Source of the DNA: Nephrocerus scutellatus
Taxonomy: Eukaryota > Arthropoda > Insecta > Diptera > Pipunculidae
DNA: 64,000 nucleotides
Assembly: GCA_947095585.1 (NCBI GenBank)
Contig: OX352761.1
Location: 108,301,890 to 108,365,889 of the forward strand
Reading direction: 5' to 3'
Shown here: piece by piece, positions 31,820 to 44,234 of the stretch
Numbering within the stretch: the stretch's first letter is position 1
Layout of the letters: each line of letters begins with the position of its first letter
Program-made: the position numbers and the translations under genes
The notes under the pieces: model-generated
Told to the model about the DNA's origin: nothing
Seen by the model: only the letters and a program-made list of their open reading frames with translations
The model's database searches: none

Positions 31820-33262
31820 GACAAACCTACATTTTATACAAACAACTTCAAAATTTGAGTCATTTGGAAAATTGTGATGTCATGTTCTCAAGTAAATTAA
31901 AACCTGTCTTCAGTGAGTAGAATTTTTAAATTTACTCATACTCTAACAATGGAAGTTGCATTTATTTTCTCTCCTTTTGTTGAGGGCTTATCTATGAAGA
32001 GTACTTTTCTTAGACAATATTAATTGAAAATTTGTATTTATTTATCTAAATTTGTAGTAAGGAACGCACAGCCGTGCCGCTCCAACGACAACAACAGAGC
32101 TTTTATATCCTCTAGAGAGAGAGAGCTTGGAGGCAGAAAGTTTCCCCAACGAGTGGAAGAAGGGAATGATTGTTAAGCTCCCTAAAAAGGTAGTCTTATG
32201 GAGTGTGAAAACTGGAGAGGCACTTGCGTTCTTCCTGCAGTTGCAAAGGTAACAGCCAAAGTAGTACTGGAGCGAATTAAGGAACATCTGGAACATCCGA
32301 CAAACTATTATTAAAGCAACCTATAATGGCTCTAAATGTCATGTGCTGCATAGAGGAAAGTTGTCGGAGGAATTCGAGATCCTAAGTGGGGTACGACAAG
32401 GTTGCATTCTATCGCCGATACTTTTTTTGTTCGTCATTAGCGATGTACTTCGCGCAGATTTATCTACCGGAAACGGAGGAATTCGTTGGACTCTTACATT
32501 TCAACTCAAACATCTGGACTACGCTGAGAACGTTTCTTTACTCTCACACAGAATTATGCTGCATCAAATGACAACAAATTTGGAACGGGAGGCAAATGTT
32601 GCGGGTTTGAAGATTAATACTGCCAAAAACAAAAGCATCAACCACTAACTCAGTAACTTAAGTTAACATTGCTGGACAGCCGGTAGAGAGAGTAGAGAGT
32701 TTCCAATATCTTGGGAGTATTGTCTCGACCGAAGTTGGAACCGAACCGGACATTGTCAACCGAATCGGCAAAGCCAAATCAGTGTTTGGAATGATGTCCA
32801 TGATATGCCGAAGCAATGCGATCAGCTTAAACACCAAGCTGCGACTGTTCCGTTCAATCTGTGCTGTTGTATGGGTTCAGCACTTGGAAGGTGACCGCTA
32901 CTATCACAAAAAGATTTTAAACGATCGTAAATAGGTCCCTACGGAACATCTTTAGAGTTTTCTGGCCTAACCGTATCTCTAACGAACATCTTTACCAGAG
33001 AACGGGCCAGGAATCAATAGGCACATCCATATACACTCCGCAAAGGTGACAGTTCCATAGCAAACTACGCAATGCAATGGAATTCGTTATCTCAGGATGG
33101 TAGAAGAACGGGTCGTCTGAGAAAAACGTAGCGCAGAACAGTTGGGGAAGAGTTGGAGAGAGCTCAAGGTCATTTCCAGAAACCGCACGCAACGGCGCAT
33201 AGGCGTAGTAGAGCCCCTAAGAACCACAAGGGGATATAGGACATAAAGAAAAGAAAGAAAGA
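31820..33262 (+). mobile_element. RTE-like LINE, family A copy 3 (inverted twin of copy 1)
   Basis: Nearly identical to copy 1 in opposite orientation, starting at the same 5' word GACAAACCTACATTTTATAC (31820) and ending with GGGGATATAGGACATA and an AAAG-type tail (33240-33262). It includes the same non-RT 5' module (31820-32090). Compared with copy 1 it lacks about 190 bases between GGAACATCTGGA and ATCCGACAAACT (junction near 32293). The RT frame 32343-32648 reads GVRQGCILSPILF and LDYAENVSLLSH, so the catalytic YADD is YAEN. Further 3' there are several stops. Confidence 0.9.
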
Positions 33263-33264
33263 AG

Positions 33265-35635
33265 TGTGTGATATGTCCAACTGTGTCTTAATGTTCATGT
33301 GGTTTGCTTTTTAATGTACTATGAACGTACATTAACAGTGGTACAAATTAATTATAAATAAATCCTTAAATAACCACATTTGTTAATTGTTTTGCTTCAT
33401 TTCAACTTTCGACTCAATCGAACTTTTTAATGTTTGAAGAAAAAATGGATTTTTACCTTTTATAACTTGTAATATTACTAAAACTCTAATAACCGTAACT
33501 AATAATGATTGAATCTCTATACAATAGCGTAAATATGATTAGCACCTTCATACTTCAATACCCCACGTGTGCTAAACAGATATAATAAAACCAAGAGTTT
33601 TCAGTTTTAAGCACGAGATATTCCAATAACGTTTCATAATCACAATTGAGTCATTTTCATTTAAGAAAAAACTTTGTGCTAATTTCTGCGAGATTGTCAC
33701 CTTTACTGCAATATGTGCTCAGATTTTTCAATGAAAATAAATTAATAAAAATTTTCATTAATTCCCATCGACCACGACCTACAAATGTCTGTGATTGAGA
33801 TCTTAATTTTCAAAAAATGTATATCAGAACCCACATCAGGGCGAATAGTTCAACACCCTTTCGTATTAAAATTCCTACTTATCTGCAACAAAATGACGTG
33901 CGTACAGCAAATGATGATGACGAGGACGATGACTTAACCTAGAGTCTGACTAACAAAGCGTGCTCCCCCAAATGGCACTTAGTACTTCAACGAGTGGCAA
34001 ACAAACAACCAAGAGAATTTATTAATTAAGCTTTGTTCACACAGCCGCTTGATGGTGTTCATGGCAACTGATCATGAAATTCAACTCGTCGCCTAATTAG
34101 TCAGCTATTTGCATATTCGTTTGTACGTACTCACATACGTGTGTACATGAATACATAACACGAAAGTAAGTTTGACTTCATAAATCAATTCAATCATTGT
34201 GTTGTACTTTTGTAAGCAACAACAAAAAAGTCGTTATGTTGGGTGGTACTTACTAGTAATGTGCCTGAGGATGAGCACGCACGGAAACGGAAGACGTAAT
34301 GTTAATTTTTGTGTTTGTAAAATGATTTGAACTTGAACTTTCTGTGCCCGTGCTTTTGACCGATATGGCGAAGGTTACATTCACACGAGAATATCGCAGT
34401 GACACTAGCACAGTCAGCACAAATTGTCCCACTCATTGACTGGCACTGGTACTTGAAAGTATCTCATTCGGTGTAATCATTTATTTGAAGGTTGTGATAC
34501 GCAAAATATTGCGCATTTCAGATTTGAAGAGAAAAACACTTTCAAAATTTTGTATAGTACCAGATATTGCTTTTGGAACAACATTTTGAGTCGTGGGTCA
34601 AATTTTTAGTTCATTAAAGCCTTTTAACTAAAGCATGTTAACTAAAGATGTTTTGAATCCATAAACGCACGCTTACAATTTGCGCCAATTAGGTGCTAAG
34701 CATAAAGAAATTATTGTTGCATTTCTTTACAAATTAATGCAAAAATTTTCCCAAATTTTCCAATTACAAAAATGTAATCAGCAGACCGTGAGAGTAAGTG
34801 GTGTTCCAGTGATTAAAACCCCATTTGTAACTTATTGCTACATGATAATCGTATGAAATGTTTTAAAATTAAAATTAAACCTCTTTATTTTGTTTAACAT
34901 ATACTGTGAAGATTGCCTCAAACTCTGTGATATATGTACCTACTTATTAAAATGTGGAAATTCCAGTCAGTGGATTAGTTATTCTATGTCTGATTGCGAG
35001 AGGCGCACCAGTACAAGATTTCCACGTGGGTTTGTGGATGATCTTAAGCGAAAAACTTGTACTTCTCTAGTTTTCTGTATAAACTTGTTCGCCTTTAAGT
35101 CTGTACCTATAAAGTGGCTTATGTCTATTTTTGTAATTATTCAGCACAGCAAAAATGCTAACTTTTTCAAAGCAACTTCTGCTAATTTGTATTTTTGTGA
35201 TAACTTTATTATTTGCTTATGTAGAAGAAGAAAAAGGGTTTTAAATATCGCAAATTGCTAATAAGTAATAATAATAAACTCGATTTTGGCCTAAGTCGAC
35301 ATAAGCAACTTATTATTGCTACACGTGGGATATCTATCTTCTTCACTTCCCCTGTTTACGGCTGTCTCTTTTCATTTTTGTACGCAACATTTAAATTCTT
35401 ACTGGCTGCTATTTGTTTGGAGTGTATTGTCTTGCAAGTATTGGAGGAATAGATACTGCCTAAATATGTGATCCCTTTTATTTAACTATACCCTTACCCG
35501 TGTCCATTACTATTATAATTTAGAAAAGTTTTAAGTCATATAAAGGACTCTTTTAAAATTGCATAATTCTGATTAGAAACATGTCCAATCCATTGCCCTA
35601 GCTGTCAATAAGTTTCTGGCCCATTCTTAAGTAAA
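33265..35635. other. No gene recognised; TE-poor
   Basis: AT-rich single-copy-looking DNA. A plus frame of 123 codons at 34890-35261 has a Cys-rich start and no recognisable domain. I regard it as accidental. No element ends are seen. Confidence 0.4.
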
Positions 35636-35639
35636 GCTG

Positions 35640-36850
35640 CTTTATCGAGCGGCTAGTCGATCCCAATCCCAAGAATTATGAAAAGACATATTTTACAGAT
35701 GAGTGCAGCACCATTTCGTACAGGTGAAGTATTCCATGTATGAAAGCATACAATCGTCGTAAGTGTAGTCCAAGATTTTAAGATTATATTCAATGCCCAT
35801 TTCAAAGCCGCATGTGACAGCGTTTATAGAGACGCACTATACAACGCCATGCCTAATTTTGACATTAGTGCCAGATGATGACGAAGAAGAATTTTCGTGA
35901 ATAACCTCACCGAGTCTATCGATATCAAGAAAGAATTTAGTCAAGGTGACGTGCTCTCATGCGATTTCTTTATTATCTTTTTGGAGAGAATTGTGCAAAA
36001 CTCTCAGGACTACGAACTGTACAGTGCCATGCCCAATTTTGACATTGGTGCCAAATTCGTTTAACTGGGCAGGATGACGAAGAAGAATTTTCGGGAAAAA
36101 TCTGACCGAGCCCATCGATATCAAGAAAGAATTAAATCAAGGTGACGTGCTCTCATGTGATTTCTTAATTATTATATTAGAGAGAAAATTGTGCGAAGCT
36201 CTCAGGTGTACGATAGAAGAGCAATTATATAATACAGTCAGTAAAGCTGATCGCATACGCTGATGCCATTTAAATCATTGGTAGAATCAAACGATCAATT
36301 GGTACATTTGTCGGCATTGTGACAGAAGCGGCGAAAATTGGATCGGCAGGCTATAAGGGCTAACAAAGTATTTGCAGTCAACACGAAGGAACAACCAATT
36401 TTGACAAAACGTCACAATAGACAGCTATAGCTTTGAGTAGCTTTTAATTTGATAGACTTTGGCTACCTAGCCTCCGCTATAAAATCTCATAAGAACACCA
36501 CAAACCAAAGAAATCATACAAAGAATCACTCTTGCCAATCGTTGTTTCTTTGGACTAATAAGGCAACTTTTATATGTATATGGGAACTTTTATAGGATCG
36601 GTATAATCTGATGCTGGAGCATCGACCCTATCGACAGCGGACGAAGATATGCACGAACGAAAAAAAAAATTCGCACGATTTCCGGTCTCGTTTGTGTGGA
36701 CGCGCTTTAATAATTTTATAAAAAATTATACGAGCTGTACAGTGACATCGCCTAGTCAAGAAACTACGTACTTTGAGATAGCTAGTTCGAATTGATGTCA
36801 AAGGTCCAGACAGTACAGTAGAGGTCTCGCAGAAAGTCTTTTCTTATATA
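35640..36850 (+). pseudogene. RTE-like LINE E reverse transcriptase with internal duplication
   Basis: The plus strand reads FNAHFKAACDSVYRDALYNA (usual FIDFKAAYDSI.R..LY.A, motif A), NNLTESIDIKKEFSQGDVLS (motif B region, usual GLKQGDVLSC), ITLANRCFFGLIRQL (usual RITLANRCYFGL), then ISGLVCVDAL and LYELYSDIA (usual IFGPVCVDG...LYELY). The motif A-B region is tandemly duplicated. Motif C survives only weakly, as IAYADAI near 36258. Many stops are present. It is followed by LINE B in the same orientation. Confidence 0.8.
35843..36195 (+). repeat. Tandem duplication of an RT segment inside LINE E
   Basis: GCCATGCC.AATTTTGACATT, ATGACGAAGAAGAATTTTCG, CGATATCAAGAAAGAATT, CAAGGTGACGTGCTCTCATG and AACTCTCAGG/AGCTCTCAGG occur twice, the first copy beginning about 35843 and the second about 36022. 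The two copies differ at many sites and by a small indel (GGCCAAATTCGTTTAACTG only in the second), so the duplication is not recent. Confidence 0.8.
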
Positions 36851-36959
36851 GTGCGAACAAATGTAGGGTTACATGCAGAAAACACAGTGACAATTGAAGA
36901 TGTAGGCGGTCAGCCATCAGCAGGATAGGGGGAATAACATAGACTGCTCTAGAATTGCA

Positions 36960-38994
36960 GATGGCCTTAACTATCTCTGACTGGTGAAAGTGCGATCAAA
37001 CTTCCACGTGGTGGCCTCCAATGCGGGAAATTCGAAATGATCGGGCTAGTCCATTTAAAGTAAGGTTGTCGCGAAGCCAATAACCTCGCCCATAAAAAAT
37101 TATTATTACGGAACCAAAAATCAGCCTCGGATACACTGATGAACGACGACGACCACGGCAACGAAAACGGCTAAACGGTTTAAGAATTTTCTCGTGGAAC
37201 GTACGCTCATTGTAAAGAGCTCGAGCGGCACAGCAGCTGGCCGATACCCTGTCTAAATATAAGGCTGACATAACAGCAATCCAAGAGATGCGATGAAGGT
37301 GAATGTTTCACCACGGTAAGACGCAATATACATCGCGTTGCACATATTGCAAAGAAGAAGAGGGTTATCTGATCGCCGATCTTAAAGGCATCTTAGAGCG
37401 ATGGGAAGAGCACTTTCGTGAGTTGCTAAATGGCCAGTTAACTGAGGAATTTGAGGCTCCACCAATGACTAAAGATCATACGATTCTGCCGCCACCAAGC
37501 ATAAACGAAGTTAACAGAGCGATAAATCGGCTCAAAAATGATAAGGTCCCGGGATCTGATGGGATCTCAGCGGAGTTGATAAAAATAGGAGGCCACACAT
37601 AACACCAACAAATTTATGAAATAATACCGCAAATATGGGTGGAAGAAGCTATGCCAAAAGACTGGCGAAGATGCATCCTGTGCCCCATACATAAGAAGGG
37701 AGGTATCACAAAATGCAGCAATTATCGTGGTATATAACATTGTTGAGTACCGCGTATAATATTTTTTTGTCCTCTATCTTTCAAGACAGGATAGCCCCAT
37801 ACGCTAAAATCAACATTGGTCCATACAAGCGTGGCTTCATCCAAGGAAAATCAACAACTGATCAGATTTAGGCAGGTGATGGAAAAATGTCTAGAGTTTC
37901 AAAACTCACTACACCATCTTTTTATAGAATTGATATGATAGCATAGCCAGAGTAGAACTTTATAAAGCCATGAGAGAATTCGGCATCCCAAATAAACTGA
38001 CACGACCATGACCAATGTTATAAGCCAAGTAAAAATATCCGGATCACTATCAAGCCCATTTAAAATCTATAACGGGCTCCGAAAATTAAATGGACTGGCC
38101 TGCGTCCTCTTCAATCTGGCGTTGGAGAAAGTGTTCCGAGACTCCGACGTAACGGCAAGAGGAACAATCATCTATAAGTCCCAATCAAATACTGGCTTAT
38201 GCAGATGATATTGACATCGTTCGTAGAAACCCAAGAGCTGTACAGAAAGCTTTCATCCAGATTGAGCAGGCGGCACGAAATCTCGGGCTGCACATAAATG
38301 AGAACAAAACAAAGTACATAGTGGCCACGTCTGCGACTAGAAGGTCAAACATTGGTCCCGCAATTAATTTGAAGTAGCGCAATCCTTTAACTATGTCGGG
38401 TCAACTGTAGCAGCCGATAACAGCATGGAAATACCAGAAATACGCGCACGGTTGCTTAAAGCCAACGAAGCCTACTATAGTCTGTCAAGACTCTTTAAAT
38501 CCAGTAACTTAACCATAACATCCAAGCTGCTGGTATATAAGACAATGGTCATACCAGTACTTACATATGGATCCGAGACTTGGGTGATTAGCAAACGGCA
38601 TTCTGAACCTCTTAGCCGCGTTCGAGAGAAAAGTCTTATGGAGAATTGTTGGCCCCGTATGTGAGATAATTCCGGAGACTATATTTATATGATCTACGAG
38701 CGTTACCGCGATGTTGACAACGTGAAGAGAATTAAGCTCGGTAGGCTCCGGTGGGCAGGACACCTAGATCGCATGAGCGAAGAGGATCCTGCTCGGAAAG
38801 TCCTTTGCGGTAGGATTTATGGAACACGACAGCGAGGCCGGCCAAGCCTACGCTGAAAGGATAGCGTTGACCAGGACGCCCAGAGTTTAGGGATGCAAAA
38901 CTGGATGACATTGGCTCGAAACCGGGACCGGTGGAGAGACTTTTTGCGGGAGGCCACGACCGGACCCCAGTTGTAGAGTCAAATATGATGATGA
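36960..38994 (+). mobile_element. RTE-like LINE B, most complete copy (degenerate)
   Basis: 37179-37297 reads LRIFSWNVRSL.RARAAQQL, ADTLSKYKADITAIQEMR, the start of the endonuclease domain. Most of EN is then missing and the frame 37303-37602 gives RT N-terminus with LIADLKGILERWEEHFRELL, PPPSINEVNRAINRLKNDKV and PGSDGISAELIKIGG. 38040-38240 holds RT motif regions (ACVLFNLALEKVF, YADDIDIV in another frame). 38425-38664 gives LLVYKTMVIPVLTYGSETWV. The 3' coding end has RLRWAGHLDRMSEEDPARKV and ARNRDRWRDFLREA. It ends with GGTTGTAGAGCCAAATATGATGATG-like sequence. Several frameshifts and stops exclude function. Confidence 0.9.
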
Positions 38995-39027
38995 ATGGAA
39001 AAGGTATGATAGTCCTAGCCCACGTTC

Positions 39028-39645
39028 GCCCATACCTAAGAAGAAGATGTCATTCCTCTTGTGTATATTATAAGTCGTCAGAGCTGCTTGAACAACTTTA
39101 CTTATGACCACTAGAAATAAAAGTGCTGCAAGTTTGCAACCTTTGGAGTAAAAAATATCTCACACCTTACCATTCCGTAAGACGTGACACAGCGATTTCA
39201 TTGGTGGTCATATAACATCTTCTCGGAGTCGACAAGTATCAAGGGAACCAGATTTCTATACTAAACGGCATGGTGTTTATATCGTTGACGTAGGAAGATC
39301 CAGAGGGGAAACCATCATGTTCGACATCTAGTATCGAATCAAGATGTTGCTTAAATCAGTTCAATCCTATTTTTGCTATTATTTTGGAAAGCTTTGAAGG
39401 ACACAATTGCCTCTCCAATTGCTGCACTCTGTTTAATTTTTCTTCGTTGAGAGTTTGATTATTATCATCTCCTTTATCCAGTCTCCTGGTAAACTTTTTT
39501 TCCCCAAACACTTCTTAAAATTTTGGCGATGTACTCTTACTTGGGGCTGCTTGGAAAACCTTATCAGGAACGCTATTTCTATCCCATCAAGTAGTGATTG
39601 TGGTGCATTCGTTTCACTTGAAAAGCCTATGAACCTGTTGTTGTT
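39028..39645 (-). pseudogene. LINE A-related RT remnant
   Basis: The minus strand reads SLPGDWIKEMIIIKLS, ECSNWRGNCVLQSFPKIIAK (compare ECENWRGTCVLPAVAK in copy 1), a degraded linker, then KGCKLAALLFLVVISKVVQA (compare QGCILSPILFLFVISDVLRA). It belongs to the same or a sister family as LINE A but is far more diverged. It lies directly 3' of LINE B on the other strand. Confidence 0.75.
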
Positions 39646-39664
39646 ATTGTTGTAGTTGTAAGTA

Positions 39665-40110
39665 GGGCTGTAAATCCTTGTGCACTGTAACCCTGAGGTT
39701 TATTATGCAACCCAGTTGTTTTACACATTAATGTTATTGCTCAGTTCCTTTGTAAACGCCACCACATCTTCCAATTCGATTGGTTTGGCATTTGGCAAGA
39801 GAACTGTATGAGCCTTGAAATGTTTAATCTTTTTCGGGCCAGTGAAGGCTCCTTCTCTTCGACAAAGATCTGCTGCCTCATTAACCTGTGTGTCCGGGAG
39901 ACCACATTGGAGTGATTATGTTGGTTGTTTTGGACAGTTTTTATAAGTGGCAGGAGCAGTTCCACGTTGTTTTAGAATAAAAAACTGGACTTTTTAGCGC
40001 TGGCATTGCTGCTTGACTATCTGAGATCACATATATATCAGTTCTTCTGTACCTTCTTTGGATGCATTCTAGTGCCCAGCCTTTTATTGCTATGGTTGGC
40101 CTAGAAACAT
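39665..40110 (-). pseudogene. RNase-H domain of an R1/LOA/I-group LINE
   Basis: The minus strand reads IAIKGWALECIQRR and TDIYVISDSQAAMPAL (RNase H catalytic block, usual I.SDSQAALKAL), then ITPMWSPGHTG (usual WVPGHTG) and, in another phase, ADLCRREGAFTGP (usual AD.LAREGA). Further 3' the sequence decays and ends with a GTT-rich stretch near 39665. It may belong to LINE F or G. Confidence 0.75.
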
Positions 40111-40114
40111 AGAA

Positions 40115-42600
40115 CTAAATAAAAATCACTAAGGCGTTGTTTTCTATTAAAGAACAAAACGGGAGGCTAGGAAGAACCAAATATGATTATGAAGATTAAG
40201 ACGACATTTTTATATGGCTGCAAATCGTTTTTTGTACTTAAACAATAACTGATTATTAGTCGAAGCTTTAAATATTACAAAATCTTATATTGTTATGACT
40301 TCTCACTCACATCAGAGCAGTAAAAAAATAAATGGATTTTCTCATGATCACTTGAACATTTCTTAGATTTTTCAATGTATTCCAAACTAATCTTTTAAAG
40401 TTTAAAGTCGATGACTCTATAATAAATAACTATGTATTAAACTGAAACATTGCAGGAAAATCTGTCCTACTCTTTAGTGTAAAGTTGCTTTTTCCAGTAG
40501 TTGCGCTATTAGCGTCGTTGTAATTTCAAAAGTTCAGTGCACGGCACTAATGCAATACGAAAGCGATCACATATCTGACATAAATGTGAACAAATACCGC
40601 AACGATGCGTTCGTTATTTATGAATAATTAATATCATTGCTTGCCACTTTTAATTAACAAAGAAATGTGCTGTGCAATTTCTCGTGAAATAGTCGGATCA
40701 CATCTCGGATATCAACGCGATGAACCCTCATTTGGATGAATGCAATTCCAACAAACTGAGTGTGTATTTTATCAATGAAATGTGCACTGTCAGCAAATGG
40801 AGTGCATTTGTCAAATTTGAATGTTACCAGCGAATGCGGGAAAAACTTTCACTGTGAAGTCGCACCGGAGTAGTTTCGAAGGAAATGTATTGCCTAAATG
40901 CCTTTCACTGCTGTTTGTAGTGTACAAAACACGAATAAAAGCTGAGGATTAATTTATATGGACATATAAAAAAGCCACATGCAAATGCGAATTTTTTCGT
41001 ACATTCCCATAAAAGTGCATTTTAACGATAAGGCAATAGTAATAATAGTTGGACCATTCACCGCAACAAGAGGAGCTCAAAGAAATTGAATTCTCACAGC
41101 TGTCGGCTATGAATTTATTGTTCATTTATTTCAATTCATTTTGACAGTGCATTACGGATCTCCAGCTGAAAGTCACTTCTGTATTTAAAAGAAGTTAGGA
41201 GGCATTACGAGTATTACGTTGATCGTCTATCACAAAACAAACGATGCAACTGCAATAGTCTTAATTCACGAACAAACTCGTTAATACAAAATAGCGAGAG
41301 CACACATGTTGTGCATGTATCGTACATAATGTATCTACATTCATTTGAAGTGATGCGGATGGCAATTTCTCATTGAATAGATTTTAAGAAACAAGCTCCA
41401 AAACAAATAATGTTGAAGTTAAGTTGAAACGTTGACGACTGATTCAAAATTTCATTTGGTGTACGATACGAGTAACTTTAACTTTGATGCATCGTACAAA
41501 AGTTGCAGGAAAAGTTGCATCGTGTGTCTGCTCTTCAAATATTAAAGGTTCAAAGCAAGACTATGTACAACAACTGTCTCAAGTTCAAGGTTGAAGCTAC
41601 ACAGAAGCTTAAACTAATAAACAGAAAACTGGTGACTGGTGCACGTTTATTTCACCTACAGACAGCAAACATATAAAATACAATTGCAAAAGTTACTAGC
41701 TGGAGAGACAGCTTGGATGGTTTTCCCGCCTGCCGCAGATTGTTTTTGCTGCACACTCATAATGTACAACAAGCTGAATATCACGAATCTAATCTTTGCA
41801 AGAAATTGACTCGTATGTTTCTTAATTGGAAATCCTGTCTGGTTTCATATTCAACTTTAGACGTTTGTCCGTACGGCATTGAATAGATTTTGGGAAAAGG
41901 TCACACAAGGGGCACACATTTTTTTATTAATTTTAGCTGTCCTTATATGTGTTTTCACTGACTAAGGTACGACCGTTTAAATAATAAAACTATTACAACC
42001 TTTCACATTTATTGGAATAAATAAAAACTGAATTTTTTGTTATATTTTACAAGTAGTGATGGTCAAAAGTTATATATTTTCTGTGAGAAAAATAAGTTTT
42101 TATTGAATATGACCACGAGTTGAAGGCAAAAAGAGCTCAGTGTGTTCGTTACAATGGGCGCGAGCAGGATTGTTTGCAGGGGAATGCATATACATTTAAA
42201 ATTATTTAGAAACCCTAGGGCTCCTAGTAAAACGCACAATTTTAAAAATGGAGTAAACCGTTCCAAACGAGCCTATCCTATACGAGCCTTTCGATTTGAA
42301 TGACTTACAACATGCCCGTGGTTGGCTAATTGAGGTATGGCACAAGGAACTCTGTGTCAAATATGGGTTCTATTTCGGCATCCGGTGTAGCGCCTTCAAC
42401 AACGACAGTTCATTGTTTCACCTTTTCTATTATATTAAAAGTTTTATGAAGCTGCTCAGTCTCATGCGACAAATAAATAGCATTTTGAAGTGCTGACTTC
42501 TTCAAAAAGTCCATAGACCATGGAAAGAAACCAACTGAGTGTTGATTAATCTTCAAATACGGTTTATCACAAGGAAATTGAGGAAAACCGTGTGAAACTT
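40115..42600. other. No gene recognised; TE-poor single-copy-looking DNA
   Basis: Near 40158-40195, GGGAGGCTAGGAAG and ACCAAATATGATTATGAAG may be a decayed LINE B 3' end. 40480-41750 has no transposon signature and mixed composition, and is a candidate regulatory or intronic block. 42240-42500 gives a broken minus frame (VVVEGATPDAEIEPIFD, then stop) of unknown origin. Confidence 0.4.
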
Positions 42601-42604
42601 CGAT

Positions 42605-42960
42605 CTATTACGAGAGTACTAATAAGTTTCCGACCTGAACATGAAGATGGCAGCACTCGTCAACAATAGCTAGAGAATGTGTTTGTACATCTTTTGAAAG
42701 GTACTCACAAAAATTGCAGCCATTTGGGATTGTTTGACAATCGTTTGAGTGTTTTTGTGAAAATGGAAAAAATCGGGTATCGAGCTGTCATTAAATATTT
42801 GTCATAAGGGCAATATATGCGACCACAATAAAGTCGTACAACAGTGTCAAGAAGAATTTGATTCGATCATAGGGTAGCGATGCTTCTAAGTTTGGTATAC
42901 CGCACAACAACTTCTGCAGAATGAAAATGAGAAAGAAACACTTATACACGTCCGTCGCTA
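42605..42960 (+). pseudogene. mariner 5' end and transposase N-terminus
   Basis: After a terminal-repeat-like leader (TACGAGAGTACTAATAAGTTTC near 42610) an ATG at 42763 opens MEKIGYRAVIKYLS, the conserved mariner transposase start (usual MEKIEYRAVIKYLF). It is followed by stops and a decayed remnant of the DNA-binding region. The remainder of the transposase is missing. Confidence 0.75.
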
Positions 42961-42964
42961 GAAG

Positions 42965-44230
42965 TGCCAAGACACCGCATTTTAGGTAAACCATTTTTTC
43001 ACGACCTGAAAAAGCTCTCAGATTACAGGGTCATCGAGCTGAACGCTACATGACAGATTTAAACTACTTTAATATCCATGCTAGGTCCCTCGAGATTTGT
43101 GGCAACAAAATGGCGCACACTAACGCTAATTGAGGACCTCGCAATTACAGCTGGGTCCACCACACCACATACATTGTATGAGAACTGAAAACGTGTTTGT
43201 CGTGACTTTATAAATCATCTGACTTTAATGACGCTGGAGTATTTCGTGGAAATCGACGTTTAATTGTTTAATGATCTTTAAATTACTTGATGAGCTCGCG
43301 AACCGATGTAGTTAATCATAATGAAATCGCAATAATAATAAAAAAAATTAAATTAGATGTAATAAAACGCTTACGCTAATTTGCTTCCGCTTAATGTAGG
43401 CGAAGATACTGCTGTAGCTAATAACTATTGCACATTTATGTAAGAGTATTTAGGGAACAAAATTTCAATATTTTCAATAAACAAGCTTAGGTTGAAGATT
43501 ACCTTCCAGTTGGACCAGATGAGTTGGTTGTAGTCTTCTTTAGTTAAGTACAGTTGCTAACTTGTCGAGAAAATATTTCGCACAATGTTTCCACGGAACA
43601 AGATATGTGTATATTTATGATAAAAATCTGTCATAGTTACCTGAAAGAAAGAAACAACAAAAGGTAAACATTAAGAGTTAATTACGCAAATGAGTTATAA
43701 ATGAGAAAATAAAAATGACGAGATCATTAGTTGAAATTAATTGCATCGATGAGATGTAAAGCAAATTATTAGGTAATTGCATGATAGCGGAAGAAAACTA
43801 GAAAAAACATATTTCATAAAACATCTGCGATGCCGCCAATAATTTCCTCAACATTTTATGTGGAGACCACAAAACAGAGCTACGAGTATTTCAAATGATT
43901 GAATGATTGACCACTTGATTGAAGCCAAATTGGAAATTTGTTACCGGAAAATATATGCTACCTGTAAGTAAGTACATATTTTTCGAAAACAAGGCAAAAA
44001 AAGGCATAAAAATAAAGATGAAAGTAAAAAATGCATGGTAATTTCCTAAATTCTCTAAATGATCTTTTAAAAAAGAGTATAAATATAAATGTTTTGTCTA
44101 TTAATAGTGAGTATGCCCGCTCGCCTTTTTTAACAACAGTTTGGAATGGAAGCATCCATCGTTTTTTTAAATAATTAGACAAAATATCATCACAAGCATT
44201 TCAGAAACTTCGATGAAGGCGTACTTATAT
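42965..44230. other. No gene recognised
   Basis: AT-rich DNA. A GC-richer block at 42990-43210 (GGGTCATCGAGCTGAACG) translates to nothing recognised. A minus frame at 43958-44182 is AT-driven. Confidence 0.4.
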
Positions 44231-44234
44231 ATGT

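Noticed and set aside
34890..35261. 123-codon plus frame
   Set aside because: AT-driven composition, no domain and no promoter or splice signals that I can support.
42240..42500. Decayed coding exon on the minus strand (VVVEGATPDAEIEPIFD)
   Set aside because: Short, followed by stops, no family recognised; kept only as a remark in the gap entry.
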